Origin: Zanthoxylum bungeanum
Taxonomy: Eukaryota; Streptophyta; Magnoliopsida; Sapindales; Rutaceae
Direction of reading: 5' to 3'
Length of the DNA stretch: 64,000 nucleotides
Assembly (NCBI GenBank): GCA_019454045.1
Contig: SKCR01037681.1
Span: forward strand, 62,001-126,000
Part shown: piece after piece, positions 10,584-21,835 of the stretch
Layout: each line of letters starts with the position of its first letter
Numbering within the stretch: the first letter of the stretch is position 1
Translations under genes and position numbers: made by a program
Notes under the pieces: model-generated
What the model was told of the DNA's origin: nothing
What the model saw: only the letters and a program-made list of their open reading frames with translations
The model's database searches: none

Positions 10584-12939
10584 ATTATGTTTTAAACGCT
10601 AATCTTTCATTTTTATCTTGATTCTAATAGTCTAACTATTTAATCAACGATTTTAGGTACTATTTATTATAATGATTACTATAGTCTAACTATATAATCA
10701 ACTATAATTTAATTGGTTGAATTCAATTATATTGATTACTATAATCAATTATAAAATCAACTATTAATTGAAATAGTTTGAATACAGTCCAACTGTTTTA
10801 TTAAAAAAATGATTTAATATTAGTCTAACAAATATATTATTATTTGACGAAAATATGAAATGAGCGCATATTGGCAAAAAACGAATATTGCAAATTTAAT
10901 ACTTGCCTCCCACTATTTTTCGGCGTGCCTCTAACCCTCTGTCTAGTACTCGGGAAACCTTGTTTCCTAGTGGGCTAGGATCCCGTTAAATAACACACAA
11001 TCTTGACTTTGGCCAACAAATTGTATGATAATTAACTAGGTAGATCTCTAAGAGCAATTGGATCCCATCCAATTCATAGATCCAGTAGGTGGACATCCAA
11101 GTCCGAAACAAATATCTTATATATGCCAATATATCCAATATATTGCCTAACCTTTTTCCTCTGAATCAACTAAGACTTGGCTTTGGCACAACAAACTTAA
11201 TAATCTCAATTAAGCGGAACCCATTGACCTTGGAAAGCTTCATAATCGATGTCGATGGACAAGAAGTGATCTTGACTTTGGCCAACAAATCACAACTTGG
11301 ACAAGACACCGATATGGAACAAAGCCTTCATGATTCAAACACATCCTCGACGGAAAATGGCCTTGACTTTGGCCAACAAACCAGTGCCAATCTTGGATCT
11401 TGAGTAAGAATCACTCAATGGAAGGAAAAACGCTTAATATGTGTTGAGGGTTTTTCACGTAATTGGCAACCAATTAATTATCTTTGTTAAGGTCTCATCA
11501 TCATACACCTTTAAACATGCATTCTAAATACATAATAAGGCGCGTAAAAATAAATATAATAATGATATGCAGATGGATATTTAAACACATTGTTCCTAGA
11601 ACAAATCTCTCCATTTCCTCTCTCCCGCTAGCACAAGTATTACTTCTACCCAATTACATAACACTTCTAAAGAAACCTAATTTACATTGAGGGGAATAGG
11701 TGAGAAGAGAAATACAAAGAGTCAAGAGGTAATAGGCTAGACACGCATGTCCAATTTAATAAATTCTAAATTAATTACAACAATTTCCAAAATTGCCCTC
11801 ACCCATCTAATATCCATCCGATATACATTATTCATACATCGCATCCATGTATTCACACAAGCATGTTATCAATCAATCTACTCTAATTAATTAATCTGAA
11901 AATTAATGACCATCCAATGTTCAAACAACGATTTGATTTTGCGCGAGTCCAACTCGTTTTAAGAATAAGTACTCAAAGTACGAATTCTTGAATTATATAA
12001 ACTACAATATTAAATCCAATTCAATTTGTATTTAATACTAATTCATTTATTTAATTACAAATTAAATAATTACACTTTTTAATGTACCTTTACGACTTAG
12101 ATTCTAAATCTAATCTGTACGGGTCTCAAAGCCCGATTAACATCCAATGTCAATTTAATTAAAGTCCAATGGGCTTTTAATTAATTTCTTAAGGCATGGA
12201 CTTTTGGTCAATATGGGTCAAACCCAAATACCAAAGCCCATTTAAGGAATCACCCTTATTTGCCAAGAAACCAATTTAGGCCCATTAGGCCCAATTAAAA
12301 TTTTAAAGGTCCATTAGTTATATTTGGACTTTATGGATATGGTTATGGGCCCAATTGGATCCAACCAATTAGCCTAAACCAAACTTGGCCCAACCAAGCC
12401 CATTAAGCCCAAATACAACTATACAAGCCCAATTCCAAATTTGGCCCAACTAATTAAATTACCAAAATTCCAAATTTCATAATTTAATTAACCTAAAGTG
12501 TATGCCATAATTAATTAACCAAATTAATATTTCCAAAACATCAATTTACACAATTAATTATGCTTATCATCATCAACTTATGTCGAACACAATTGAATCA
12601 AAAATCAATCATTTTCTATGCTTCATTATTCACGGCAATTAGGGATTTCTTTGTCCGATTTGGTTTTAATCCAATTAAATCCTAAATCAACATTACCCAA
12701 GTGATTTCAATTCATCCAATGATCAAAAACACAAAATCACCATGACATTTAGGGCAAGCATACTTTCGGCCAAGCCAAGCATATTGGGGAAAATTCATCC
12801 AATTCAATTTTCATCAAATTGACAATGCATAACACTATGTTATCATCATTTAAGCATACTCAAACAATCAATTTCATCAAAGCATGCTCAAATCAATTTT
12901 ACCCAATTTTACCATAATTTCAATTTCATGCTCAAAATG
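10584..12939 (-). other. C leader (PBS to gag), non-coding
   Basis: About 2.36 kb, aligning with the leaders of A (26991-29302) and B (32266-34342). It contains three copies of CTTGACTTTGGCCAACAAA (about 11002, 11271, 11362) and one divergent copy (11174). The plus-strand frame at 11089-11403 is antisense to the element. It is also open in A, but aligned differences change residues rather than being silent, so I do not call it a gene. Confidence 0.7.
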
Positions 12940-12952
12940 GCTCAAGATACCA
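12940..12952 (-). other. PBS of C (initiator tRNA-Met type)
   Basis: Minus strand TGGTATCTTGAGC, one base after the LTR. This is the usual copia TGGTATCAGAGC site with changes, complementary to initiator tRNA-Met. Confidence 0.7.
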
Positions 12953-12953
12953 T

Positions 12954-14954
12954 TGTTGGGTTTCTAGGTTAGTCCTAAGATCAATTTAAGCATAGAAACA
13001 TGTGTGAATACAACAAAGAAGTATGGCGGAATCATAATTACATTGAACGGCTTTGAGATGCGACGAACACAAAAACTTTTGTTCCCTTGAAGCTCACGGT
13101 TTTTGCTCCATTTTGTGCTCCATGTAGAATCTTCAAGCTCCAAGCTTTGGGTAAGGATTCCATGCCATGTGTGGGTTTCCCTATCACCTTCGCAAGACTC
13201 CTAATGTGTGCTAGCACTTGGAAATTTTGCCACAAAATTTCCCATTCCTTCTTGCTAAATCTCGCCTTGCCAAAAAAAAGAAAGAAAATGGCCCTTGGCC
13301 GAAAAAAGAGAAGAAAGAGATTGAGTTGTGTTGGTTATTTGGTTTCTATAACCTAAATCAACTTATGCCAAAAGTGTTACCAAACTTTGGTATTAGGCTT
13401 TCAAAAAGTCAAACCAAAATTTGCAATTAATGTCTTCCAACAACTCACATCACTCATGAAGAGTGACTGGTTGTCAATCACTCAAAGTGACAAGACATCC
13501 ATCACTTGAATGAAGAGTGATGTGACGCGTGATGTGACTTGTGGGCCGCACTTGAATTCAAAATACGAGTGGGCCCGCAAACACTTCCGGGGTTGGGTTC
13601 GCTAATTCTGAATTAACGAATTTTCCGTTGCGACGTAATTAAATCAAATTTAAATAATAATTATGCCTAGAAAAATTACTATTCACGTCGCTAACGAATT
13701 AATTCTAAATTAACTCGTTCGCCCGAATTAAAATATAATTTTAATTCCGCGTCGAAATCCAATTTCGTATAATATATCGAATATATTATTTTATTGATTA
13801 ATTCCAAATTAATCGTTCTCTCTCTTTAAATAATATTTTATCCCAGATAAAATATCCACAATTAATCCCAGATTAATTTTATCTCTCTTATAATTAATCC
13901 AAGATTAATAAAGTGCGAGTCATACGTCATCGGTGAATCTTCGGGAAACGACCTATGAGATCCCCGGATATGTTGGAAGTAAATCCGGTCGTCGGACTAT
14001 CCGAACACGTACGTACCTAGTACTGCGTTTTTACCGATTTACAAGACATGGTTGGCTTCTAGCAAAGCACCGTGCCTACCCAATTCTCCAGAAATATTCT
14101 TAAAGGAATATGTGATCTATATCAGGCGTAGTATACGTAGTATTGCGTATAACGATCCAGCATCGGATGTCACGTGCAAGGCCTGGGGCTGGAATTGCGT
14201 CTGCCCCGTACGAAGCACATATCAGATCTCTGGTAACTAGTCTCTATAATCGGATAAACATGACCTAGTCATTTTATCCCGATAGCTGCAGCATAAAAGA
14301 GCACCAGTTCCATATCCTATGTGATCATCATCTCAACTATGACTAGAGCGATACTTCCGTCTTGACATCACACCCAATACACTACGATTCTCAATATACC
14401 CAGAAGAGGCGTACACAGAACCTGTTAAAGCCCTGGATGACCAAAACCAAAGTATATTGATTGTCGTAAGTATTAGCGGTGCAAGTCTCAGGTTAAGACC
14501 AAATACATCTACCCTGATTCAGACTTCCATAGACATATAGTCATACTACCAATAGAATTCTGAGGGGTCTATCCAGAAAGAAGCTGTTTCCGTACCATCG
14601 GTAAACACAACCTCCTATTACACTTGCATGAGTATCCTATACCCAAATATATGAGAACTATGACGTTATGCTCCCATAACGCGCACAAGTGTAATACTAG
14701 TCTATTCTGCATTATCGATGTCCAATCTCGATAATAATATGACTAGGGATATTTAATGATTAAACCTTCGTGGATTGATACAGTCTCATATCATCTCAAT
14801 CCGGAACTAATCATAAGGACCTTTTATCATTTATACATCTTGGTAATCTAATTACAAATGATAAAAGAGAAATTTCCTTTGTCACATAGTTAATTTGTAC
14901 AACAACACAATGATATGTACAAATAGTGATGCTATGGGTCATAATTGTCCAACA
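12954..14954 (-). repeat. 5' LTR of C
   Basis: 2001 bp, plus strand TGTTGGGTTTC...TTGTCCAACA. It shares blocks with the LTRs of A and H in the same orientation and with B in reverse: the hairpin ladder, the CATACGTCATCGGTGAATC block, and the distal GGTCATAATTGTCCAACA end. Short open frames inside it are not conserved. Confidence 0.82.
13598..13909 (-). repeat. Inverted-repeat ladder in C LTR
   Basis: Consecutive inverted repeats, almost all with a 3-nt centre (arm/centre/arm): 13598-13620 (10/3/10, one mismatch), 13693-13719 (12/3/12, one mismatch), 13725-13747 (10/3/10), 13753-13767 (6/3/6), 13769-13789 (9/3/9), 13796-13814 (8/3/8), 13835-13853 (8/3/8), 13860-13878 (8/3/8), 13893-13909 (7/3/7). 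The same series recurs in A, H and B. Confidence 0.85.
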
Positions 14955-17900
14955 GTTTGAGAACCAAGAACAAGTGATTGTTCACAAAGTCGCAATGGAA
15001 TTGTTCCATGCGCGGTTGGATGAGGGGCAAGCTGTTAGCCCGCATGTTCTTCAAATGATCGATTTAATCGATCAATTGAGGCAACATAATCTCATTCTGA
15101 ATGAAATTCTCGGTAGGAGTGTCATTCTTGGTTCTCTCCCAGCTTCTTATCGCCAGTTCGTGATGTACTTCAACATGAACGAGACTATCTGTACCTACCA
15201 TGAGTTGCATAGGATGTTGCTCACGGCGGAGGAGGACCTCAAGAAGGGAGTATCGACTCACCCTCCGAGACCTACTTCTCTTTCTGCTTCTTCCCAGGCC
15301 TGGCCAAAGGGAAAGAAGAAGAAAAGGAAGAAGAAGAAGGGTTTCGGTCCTCAACCACAGGCAAAGATAGCTAAGCCCAAAAGGGCTTATGAAGACAAGT
15401 GCCATCACTGCAGCAAAGTCGGGAACTAGAAAAGGAACTGTCCTGACTACATAGCCCAGCTGAGGAGGGAGAGAGCATCTACATTAGGTACATTTATTTT
15501 TCCAGTTATTGATATATCTTTGGCTAGTGAAGCCGTTACATCTAGCTGGATTTTAAATTCTGCTTGTCCCATTCACATTTGCAATTCGTTGCAGGTGCTG
15601 AAGGAAAGTAGAAGACTGAAGCCTAGGGAGATGCAGTTGTGATTTAGGAGTGGAGACTCTTTGGATGCAGTTACATTAGAGTATCCGAGATCTCATTGCC
15701 GAATGGGACACTTTTGATAAATGATTGTCATTTTGTACCAGGATGTGTAGCTAATATTATATCACTTTTTGTATTGGATACATAAGGCTTTTGTGTTAAT
15801 ATTAAGAACTGTTCTTTGTATTTATATGATAAAAGTAATATTCAGATCCTTTATTGTCCAAACCAGTATGGTCATTATACATTGCAAACTTCAAAAGATA
15901 TTTTAAATACTGGAGTTAAAAAACGTAGTTTACCTGTAATTAATAATACTGAACTTTGGCATATGCGGCTTGGTCACATAGGCGTTAAACGCCTTACCCA
16001 ATTGGTTAGTAATGGTTTGATACTAGATCTTACCATTGAATCCTATCCAACTTGTGAATCCTATATTCAGGGTAAGATGACCAAAGCCCCATTTTTTGGT
16101 GTTTGACCGTGCCACTAACTTACTGGAACTCGTACATTCTGATGTATGTGGTCCACTAAGTCAGACTGTTCACAGTGGTTATTCGTACTTCATTACCTTA
16201 ACCGATGATTTGTCACGGTACAGTTATGTGTATTTGATGCGACATAAATCGAAAACTTTTGAAAAGTTCAAAGAGTTCCGAAATGAAGTAGAAAAACAAA
16301 CTGGTCAATATATTAAATGCCTTCGATCCGATCGAGGCGGTGAATATATGAGTGGTGAGTTCATGGATTATATGAAGGAGAATGTGATTCTCGCTCAATA
16401 TACTCCTCCAGGCACCCCACAGCACAATGGAGTATCTGAGAGGAGAAATCGGACTTTATTGGATATGGTCCGATCAATGTTGAGTTTCACATATTTGCCC
16501 TATTATTTATGGGGCTACTCTCTTTTAACAGCTGCACATCTTTTGAACAAGATTCCTTCAAAAGCTGTTCCTACGACTCCGTATCAGATATGGTTCGATA
16601 GGAGACCAAATCTTAATTATATTAAGGTTTGGGGTTGTCCTGCCTATGTCAGGATGACTCAGCAAGATAAGCTTTCGCCTCGAGGGTAAAAGTTTAGGTT
16701 TGTTGGATATCCTTCGAATACGAGGGGATATATGTTCTATGATACCGAGCATCGAAATGTGTTCGTAGCTCGCTTCGTAAAATTTCTAGAAGTAGAATTT
16801 TTGTCAGAAGGTGGTAATCATAGACAAGTTGAACTTGATGAAGTCCAACCTGAAAACAAAGAACCAATGGAGGAACCTGAAGTTCAAGTAGATGAACGCT
16901 TGTATTTGATACAAAAAAAGTGTCTAGATGTTCTCTTAGTAGAAGAGACCGATCCTTTCACCTATAGAGAATCAATGTTGGACATCGACTCCGTGAAATG
17001 GCAAAGTGCCATGAAATCCGAGATAGACTCAATGTATGAGAATCAAGTTTGGGACTTGGTTCCGCTTCCCGAAGGAATTGTTCCTATCGGTTGTAAATGG
17101 GTTTATAAAAGGAAATGTGGGCCTGACGGTAAGGTTGAGACTTACAAGGCTTGACTGGTAGTAAAAGGTTACACGCAGCGACCTGGCGTCAACTACGATG
17201 AAACTTTTTCACCAGTAGCAATGCTTAAGTCTATTCGGATTTTGCTTTCTATAGCTGCGTATCATGACTACGAGATTTGGCAAATGGATGTCAAAATGGC
17301 TTTTCTAAATGGATTTCTTGATGAAGAAATCTATATGGAATAGTCGGAAGGTTTTGCATCCAGCGAAAACTCGGGTATGGTGTGTAAGCTTAGGAAGTCC
17401 ATTTATGGACTTAAATAAGCTTCACGAAGTTGGAATCTTCGATTCGATGAGATTATTAGATCGTCTGATTTTCTCAAGAATTCGGAAGAATCCTGTGTGT
17501 ATAAGAAGGCCAGTGGGAGCATGGTCATATTTCTAGTCCTATATGTTGATGGCATCCTTATCATTGGGATTGATTTAGGAATGTTACAAAGCGTCAAAGC
17601 GTACCTCTGGAAGAATTTCTCCATGAAGGACCTGGGAGAAGCTTCCTATATTTTAGGGATAAAACTGTATAGAGATAGACAAAAGAGGATGATTGGGTTA
17701 TCCCAATCAACATACATAGATAATATCTTGGAACGATATAATTTTGGTAACTGTAAGACAACAAACATACCATTCAGACATGGGATTCATCTTTAAAAGA
17801 ATATGAGTCCACAAATAGAAGATGAGATGTTAGAATGTCTAACCAACCTTATGCTTCGTTTTGGGTAGTATAATGTATGCCATGTTATGTACAAGGCCTG

Positions 17901-18525
17901 ATATCAGTTTCACTATTAGCGTAACTAGCAGATATCAGTCCAATCAGGTAATGACCATTGGATGGCCATTAAACATATCCTCAAGTATCTTAAAGGTACT
18001 AAGGATAAGTTAATAATTTATGGAGGAAACGAACTGCAAGTTAACGGGTATACGGATTCCAATTTCCAATCGGATCCCGATGATAGAAAGTCTACATCTG
18101 GATTCGTATTTGCCCTTAACGGAGGTGCAGTTTGTTGGAAGAGTTCCAAACAGGGATCGACTGTAGATTCCACCACTGAGGCGGAATATATTACAGCTTC
18201 TGAAGCTGTAAAAGAGACTATGTGGATAAATAAATTTATCACAGAATTGGGAGTTATCCCAAGTATCGAGAATCCGATTCCGTTATACTGTGATAATACT
18301 GGAGCAATTGCGCAAGCAAAGGAACCGAGGGCGCATCAGAATTCGAAGCATGTGGAACGCAAGTACCACATCATTCGAGAGATTGTGTCGTGATGGGATA
18401 TTATCGTGTGCAAGGTACCGAGTGAAGATAATGTAGCAGACCCGCTGACGAAGGCTATACCTACGAAGTTGTTTGATAAACACGTGGAGTCGATGGGTAT
18501 TAGATACAATCGTTATTGGCACTAG
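14955..18525 (+). pseudogene. Element D: Ty1/copia gag-pol pseudogene
   Basis: Collinear plus-strand copia polyprotein, begun mid-gag because C is inserted at 14954. Gag runs to a CCHC knuckle near 15395-15440 with a TAG inside it (15427-15429). The protease motif is degraded near 15540-15580 (the Asp of DSG/DTG replaced by Asn). The GAG-pre-integrase region (WHMRLGH) is at 15957, and the integrase core at 16096-16470 keeps its Asp, Asp and Glu. RT follows from about 16970, with the catalytic YVDD changed to YVDG near 17542. RNase H ends at 18525. Further stops are at 16687, 17152 and 17341, with frameshifts near 17330 and 17820-17960. A deletion near 16895 lies between GAA repeats when compared with 53421-53674. 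Clearly dead. Confidence 0.9.
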
Positions 18526-18541
18526 AGCAAGTGAGAGTTTT

Positions 18542-20323
18542 TGTTGGGGTTGGTGCTCAGAGAGCCAATTCCCGGTTGTATTTCTTTATGAATACTTCTA
18601 TAAAACATTATTATTTTGAATAATATATGCAGTTTCTATAATATAATGTATCTTTTAATATGGTAAAGACGTAATGACCTTAGAATGACTAGTCATGGTG
18701 CAGTTGCAAAAACATCGTAACTGACATTGAGTTGTATCATGACGTTGTCATTCTCAGACAGTTCCTGGTCAAGGTTTACAATACTTGGTCAATATAGTAA
18801 ACCCGTTGAGACCGGTACATGTCATATACTGGAATATATGATTCCAATGGTTTCTCAATGAACCATAAGTCTTGGAGACTAATATAGACGTATAGGTGTT
18901 TATAGCGGATAAACACTAAACGACTCACCGAAGATTCTTAATGGATGGTACACTAATGTCAATAAGAATCTTGTCGGGTTGAGTAGCACTTGTGATTCTT
19001 TGACTTGAGATACCACTGTGGGCGCATGAGATATCTTCCACACTTTGATGGCAGTTACGTCACCGATCTATTTAGATCAGACCTCCGCATGTTCGTTGGG
19101 TGTGGATAGATCCTCAGGGTGTCCTATGTATATCGAGATAGGATCCGTTAGTTCTCTGTATCAAAGCATAGGTAGTCCATATGATTAGCAATCAGATAAA
19201 AACCATGGGCCCGTGGTACAATTTAGAAGTTAGTTCTAAATGTTCTTTTTCAGATTGCTAATAGAATAGTCGACTGGATAATCCCTATTGAGATTTGACG
19301 TTTAAATCTATATCTCTGGGATTTATCCGGATACATGTGATGAAGGAATTATACATTTGCCATGACCTCGACCTGTATGATTCATCGAGTTTATCTGTGA
19401 TCGTCATAATTTATGGGTAGATAAATTATGGACACGAAATTGGATTTCGTGACGGATATGCCTGAATCTAGAGTGTCACTAATGAAATATACTCGTAGAG
19501 CACTATGGCAACAATTATAAATAATTTTGATTATTTATAAAGTCGTTTAAAGGTTAAACGTAAAATACATGTGTAGGGACCCGATAGTCATTTACTTAAT
19601 TTTTGTGTATTTGCATTTAATGCTTGATTAATTCAAATACACATTAATTAATTGTCAAATTGAGATATTTGACTAATATTATAAATATATATATGCATTT
19701 GATATTTATTGTAAATATAATACATATATTTAATATATTTGTATTTAATTAATTAATTAATTATTTAATTGTTAAATGATTAAATTAATTAAATATAAAT
19801 ATCTTAAAGTTATGATATTTTATTAATGGTTTGACTTGCAATTGTTGACTAACTTTAATTCATTAAATGGTTTGATGATTAAAGTTAAAAAGTTGTAAAA
19901 CTAATTAAATGAAATAAAAACAAAAATATATAGATATTATTTACTAGCAAAATTCGGCCAAGGGCTTTATTTGGCAAGTATATATTGTTTTGTTTAATTT
20001 AGGGTTTAATAACCTAATACACTTTATACAAAAACTCCATTGAAGAAACAAAAGAAGCTAGAGAGAAGATATAAAGAAAAACAAGCAAAACTTGGAATTT
20101 TAGTAAGTTTCTTCAACTTACTATTAGAGAGGAAAATGTTTCTTTTGTTCTAAGCTATATGCTATGATGTTCTCTTGTTATTCATTTCTTTATTCTTTGT
20201 GTTTTTGTTTGATGGAAGTTTTTTGATAAGGTTATGCATATATAAAATTCAAAAGGATGCTTCTAATGAGTTAATAAGCATACTTTTGAAAGTTTGAGAA
20301 ACTTGTTGCTAATCTAGAGTTGT
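18542..20323 (+). repeat. D 3' LTR, first part
   Basis: Starts TGTTGGGGTTGG after the purine-rich AGAGCAAGTGAGAGTTTT. It is homologous in reverse to the LTR of I (50536-53078), e.g. TGCTCAGAGAGCCAATTCCC versus the I end and the shared CACGAAAT-TGG-ATTTCGTG inverted repeat (19433-19451). A 10/6/10 inverted repeat is at 19405-19430. The match breaks at about 20323, where a Tat/Ogre-like LTR begins, and resumes at 46894. 18526-18541 is the short PPT-like spacer. Confidence 0.8.
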
Positions 20324-20585
20324 TGATATAGACACTGCATTTTTACATGAAAGCCCAATGATGAGCCTCGTATGGAGGCACTACCCGATAAATCACGGAA
20401 GTCGCGGGGAACAGACATTGAAAAGGAAAATTCAAAAAATTAATCGCTCATCAAATTTAAATTCGCTAGTTAGCCGTGGGTTTATTTAGTCGATTCCTGT
20501 TTCAAACGTTAACCTTGGCCCAGAACCCCTGCACCCACTAAAATCCCATATACACCCATCCAAAACCATAATCCTAATACACCAC

Positions 20586-20593
20586 TATATAAA
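20586..20593 (+). promoter_or_regulatory. TATA box of G LTR
   Basis: TATATAAA followed by GACCCC, at the position matching TATAAAAA-GAGGCC in the F LTR. Transcription from here would run through both host fragments in sense. Confidence 0.6.
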
Positions 20594-20849
20594 GACCCCT
20601 AAACTAAACCTAGCCTTTGGCTTCTGCCCATGGAACTCACGCCAAAAAGAAAACAAAAAAGAGAAGAAAAAAACCCTAATCCTCTGGCTTCTCCCATCAC
20701 ATTCCTCCCAACATTCACACGGCCTGACAAAAAAAGAGGGGCGGCCACCTTCCTCTCTTTTATCCTATCTCTCAACCACATCAACCTTACAGCTCCATTC
20801 ACAAAACAAAACCCTAACCCCTAGTCATAACCAGACCCACCAACAACAA

Positions 20850-21103
20850 ATGGAGAAGAACCCAGAGCTCGTCCTTATCCTCGACTACGATTCTCAATAC
20901 ACCCATCTTATAACCCGACGAATCCGTTCACTCTCCGTCTTACCCCTCTGTCTCTCCGGCACTTGCTGTCTGGAAGATATCACCGCCAAGAATCCCAGCG
21001 TCGTTATCCTTTACGGGGCCTCCCTCTCCACACACTCGGTAGTTCACAAAACTAGAGACTCGGCCACCCTCTGAACCAGCCCTTCCACCGAGAACAACAA
21101 ACC
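20850..21103 (+). pseudogene. GMPS: GMP synthase N-terminal fragment (captured)
   Basis: The frame opens at ATG 20850 and reads VLILDYDSQYTHLITRRIRS, the start of the class-I glutamine amidotransferase domain of plant GMP synthase (XMP to GMP, cytosolic purine synthesis). The family normally has DYGSQY here; the fragment has DYDSQY, and its SGGPHSVH block is degraded (YGASLSTHS). A stop occurs at 21072-21074, and weak similarity may continue to about 21103. The catalytic Cys-His-Glu and the ATP-pyrophosphatase domain are absent. About 200 bp of apparent 5' leader precedes it. It sits in sense behind the LTR TATA box. It cannot be functional. Confidence 0.8.
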
Positions 21104-21209
21104 ATGAATAAAAAGAGCCTAACGCAGAGCCAGTCTTTCCGTTTCCTATTTTTGGCCATTCTCCTTTTCAAAACCCTAACGATTACTCAAACACAAACAT
21201 CTCTCGAAG

Positions 21210-21835
21210 ATGGAGAAAGCTGAAGTTGTTGAGGAAGTAGGTCAATCCCCACCTTTTCCCCCAGCACCTCCTGTCATACCACCAAATGTGAAGCCAGAAC
21301 ATGTTGACCTTCCCAAATATTCTGTCATGAATAGGCGTGGGGTTGGAAACTGTGGGCATCGCATAAGTTTGCTCACTAATCACTTTAAAGTTTCTGTTAA
21401 TGTTCCAGATGCAGTATTTTACCAGTATACAGTTACTATTTCTGGTTAGGATAAGAGAATTACTGAAGGCAAGGGAATTGGGAGAAAAGTGGTTGATAGG
21501 CTATACCAAACGTATTCTGCTGAACTTGATGGTAAAAGGTTTGCATATGATGGAGAGAAGAGTTTATATACTGTGGGTTCTCTGCTGCATAACAAGTTTG
21601 AGTTCACTGTGGTGCTTGAGGAGTCACATGCAGAACGGAAAACTGTTAGCCCTAGTGGTAAGAACGGTCTCATTGGTACTGGAAAGAGGTCAAAGCACTC
21701 CTTTCAATCAAATACTTTCATGGTAGAAATAAGTTTTACTGCTAAAATACCCTTGAAGTCAATAACTCTTGCCCTTAAAGGAAATGAGGTAGATGATACT
21801 CAGGATGCATTGAGAGTGCTGGATATTGTACTGAG
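21210..21835 (+). pseudogene. AGO: Argonaute (AGO4/AGO16 clade) N-terminal fragment, part 1
   Basis: Starts at ATG 21210 and stays in one frame to the A insertion, apart from one nonsense codon (TAG 21447-21449, probably from GAG). Diagnostic stretches are PPAPPVIPPNVKP, LLTNHFKVSVN, GKGIGRKVVDRLYQTY, FAYDGEKSLYTVG, FEFTVVLEE, VEISFTAKIPLKSI and DALRVLDIVL. This is the ArgoN domain of the plant RNA-directed DNA methylation Argonautes, and the wording is closest in my memory to AGO16. No intron is visible over 626 bp. The reading frame breaks at Leu-Arg (21831-21835), where the target duplication CTGAG begins. It continues at 43354. PAZ, MID and PIWI are absent. Confidence 0.9.

Larger units (their letters stand above)
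9181..14954 (-). mobile_element. Element C: decayed Ty1/copia element, truncated by E
   Basis: Minus-strand copia with 5' LTR (12954-14954), PBS (12940-12952), long leader (10584-12939) and eroded gag/protease/integrase sequence (9181-10583). Its left part was cut off by E. Its right end, TGTCCAACA at 14954, abuts gag sequence of copia D, so C inserted into D; the right copy of the target duplication would be GTTTG (14955-14959). It is closely related to A, H and B. Confidence 0.85.
20324..21835 (+). repeat. G 5' LTR, first part (U3 plus captured fragments)
   Basis: 20337-20560 aligns with the first 250 bp of the F LTR (AGCCCAATGATGAGCCTCGTATGGAGGCA). The TATA box is at 20586. After about 20640 the sequence is no longer LTR-like but host-derived: 5' leader and first codons of GMP synthase (to about 21103), then an Argonaute 5' leader and coding sequence from 21210. 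The LTR resumes at 43643 beyond element A. Confidence 0.72.

Noticed and set aside
11089..11403. Antisense frame shared between C and A (27500-27760), possible conserved small protein
   Set aside because: In the stretch I aligned (about 160 bp) every difference seen alters the amino acid, and B carries a frameshift. Conservation is better explained by the leader sequence itself.
9181..14954. C and A as two LTR-sharing parts of one element
   Set aside because: They have different LTR termini and leaders with many differences, each with its own PBS; they are separate insertions of related families.
20850..21074. Expressed small GMP synthase-like protein
   Set aside because: Only the first part of the amidotransferase domain, with altered conserved residues and no catalytic triad.
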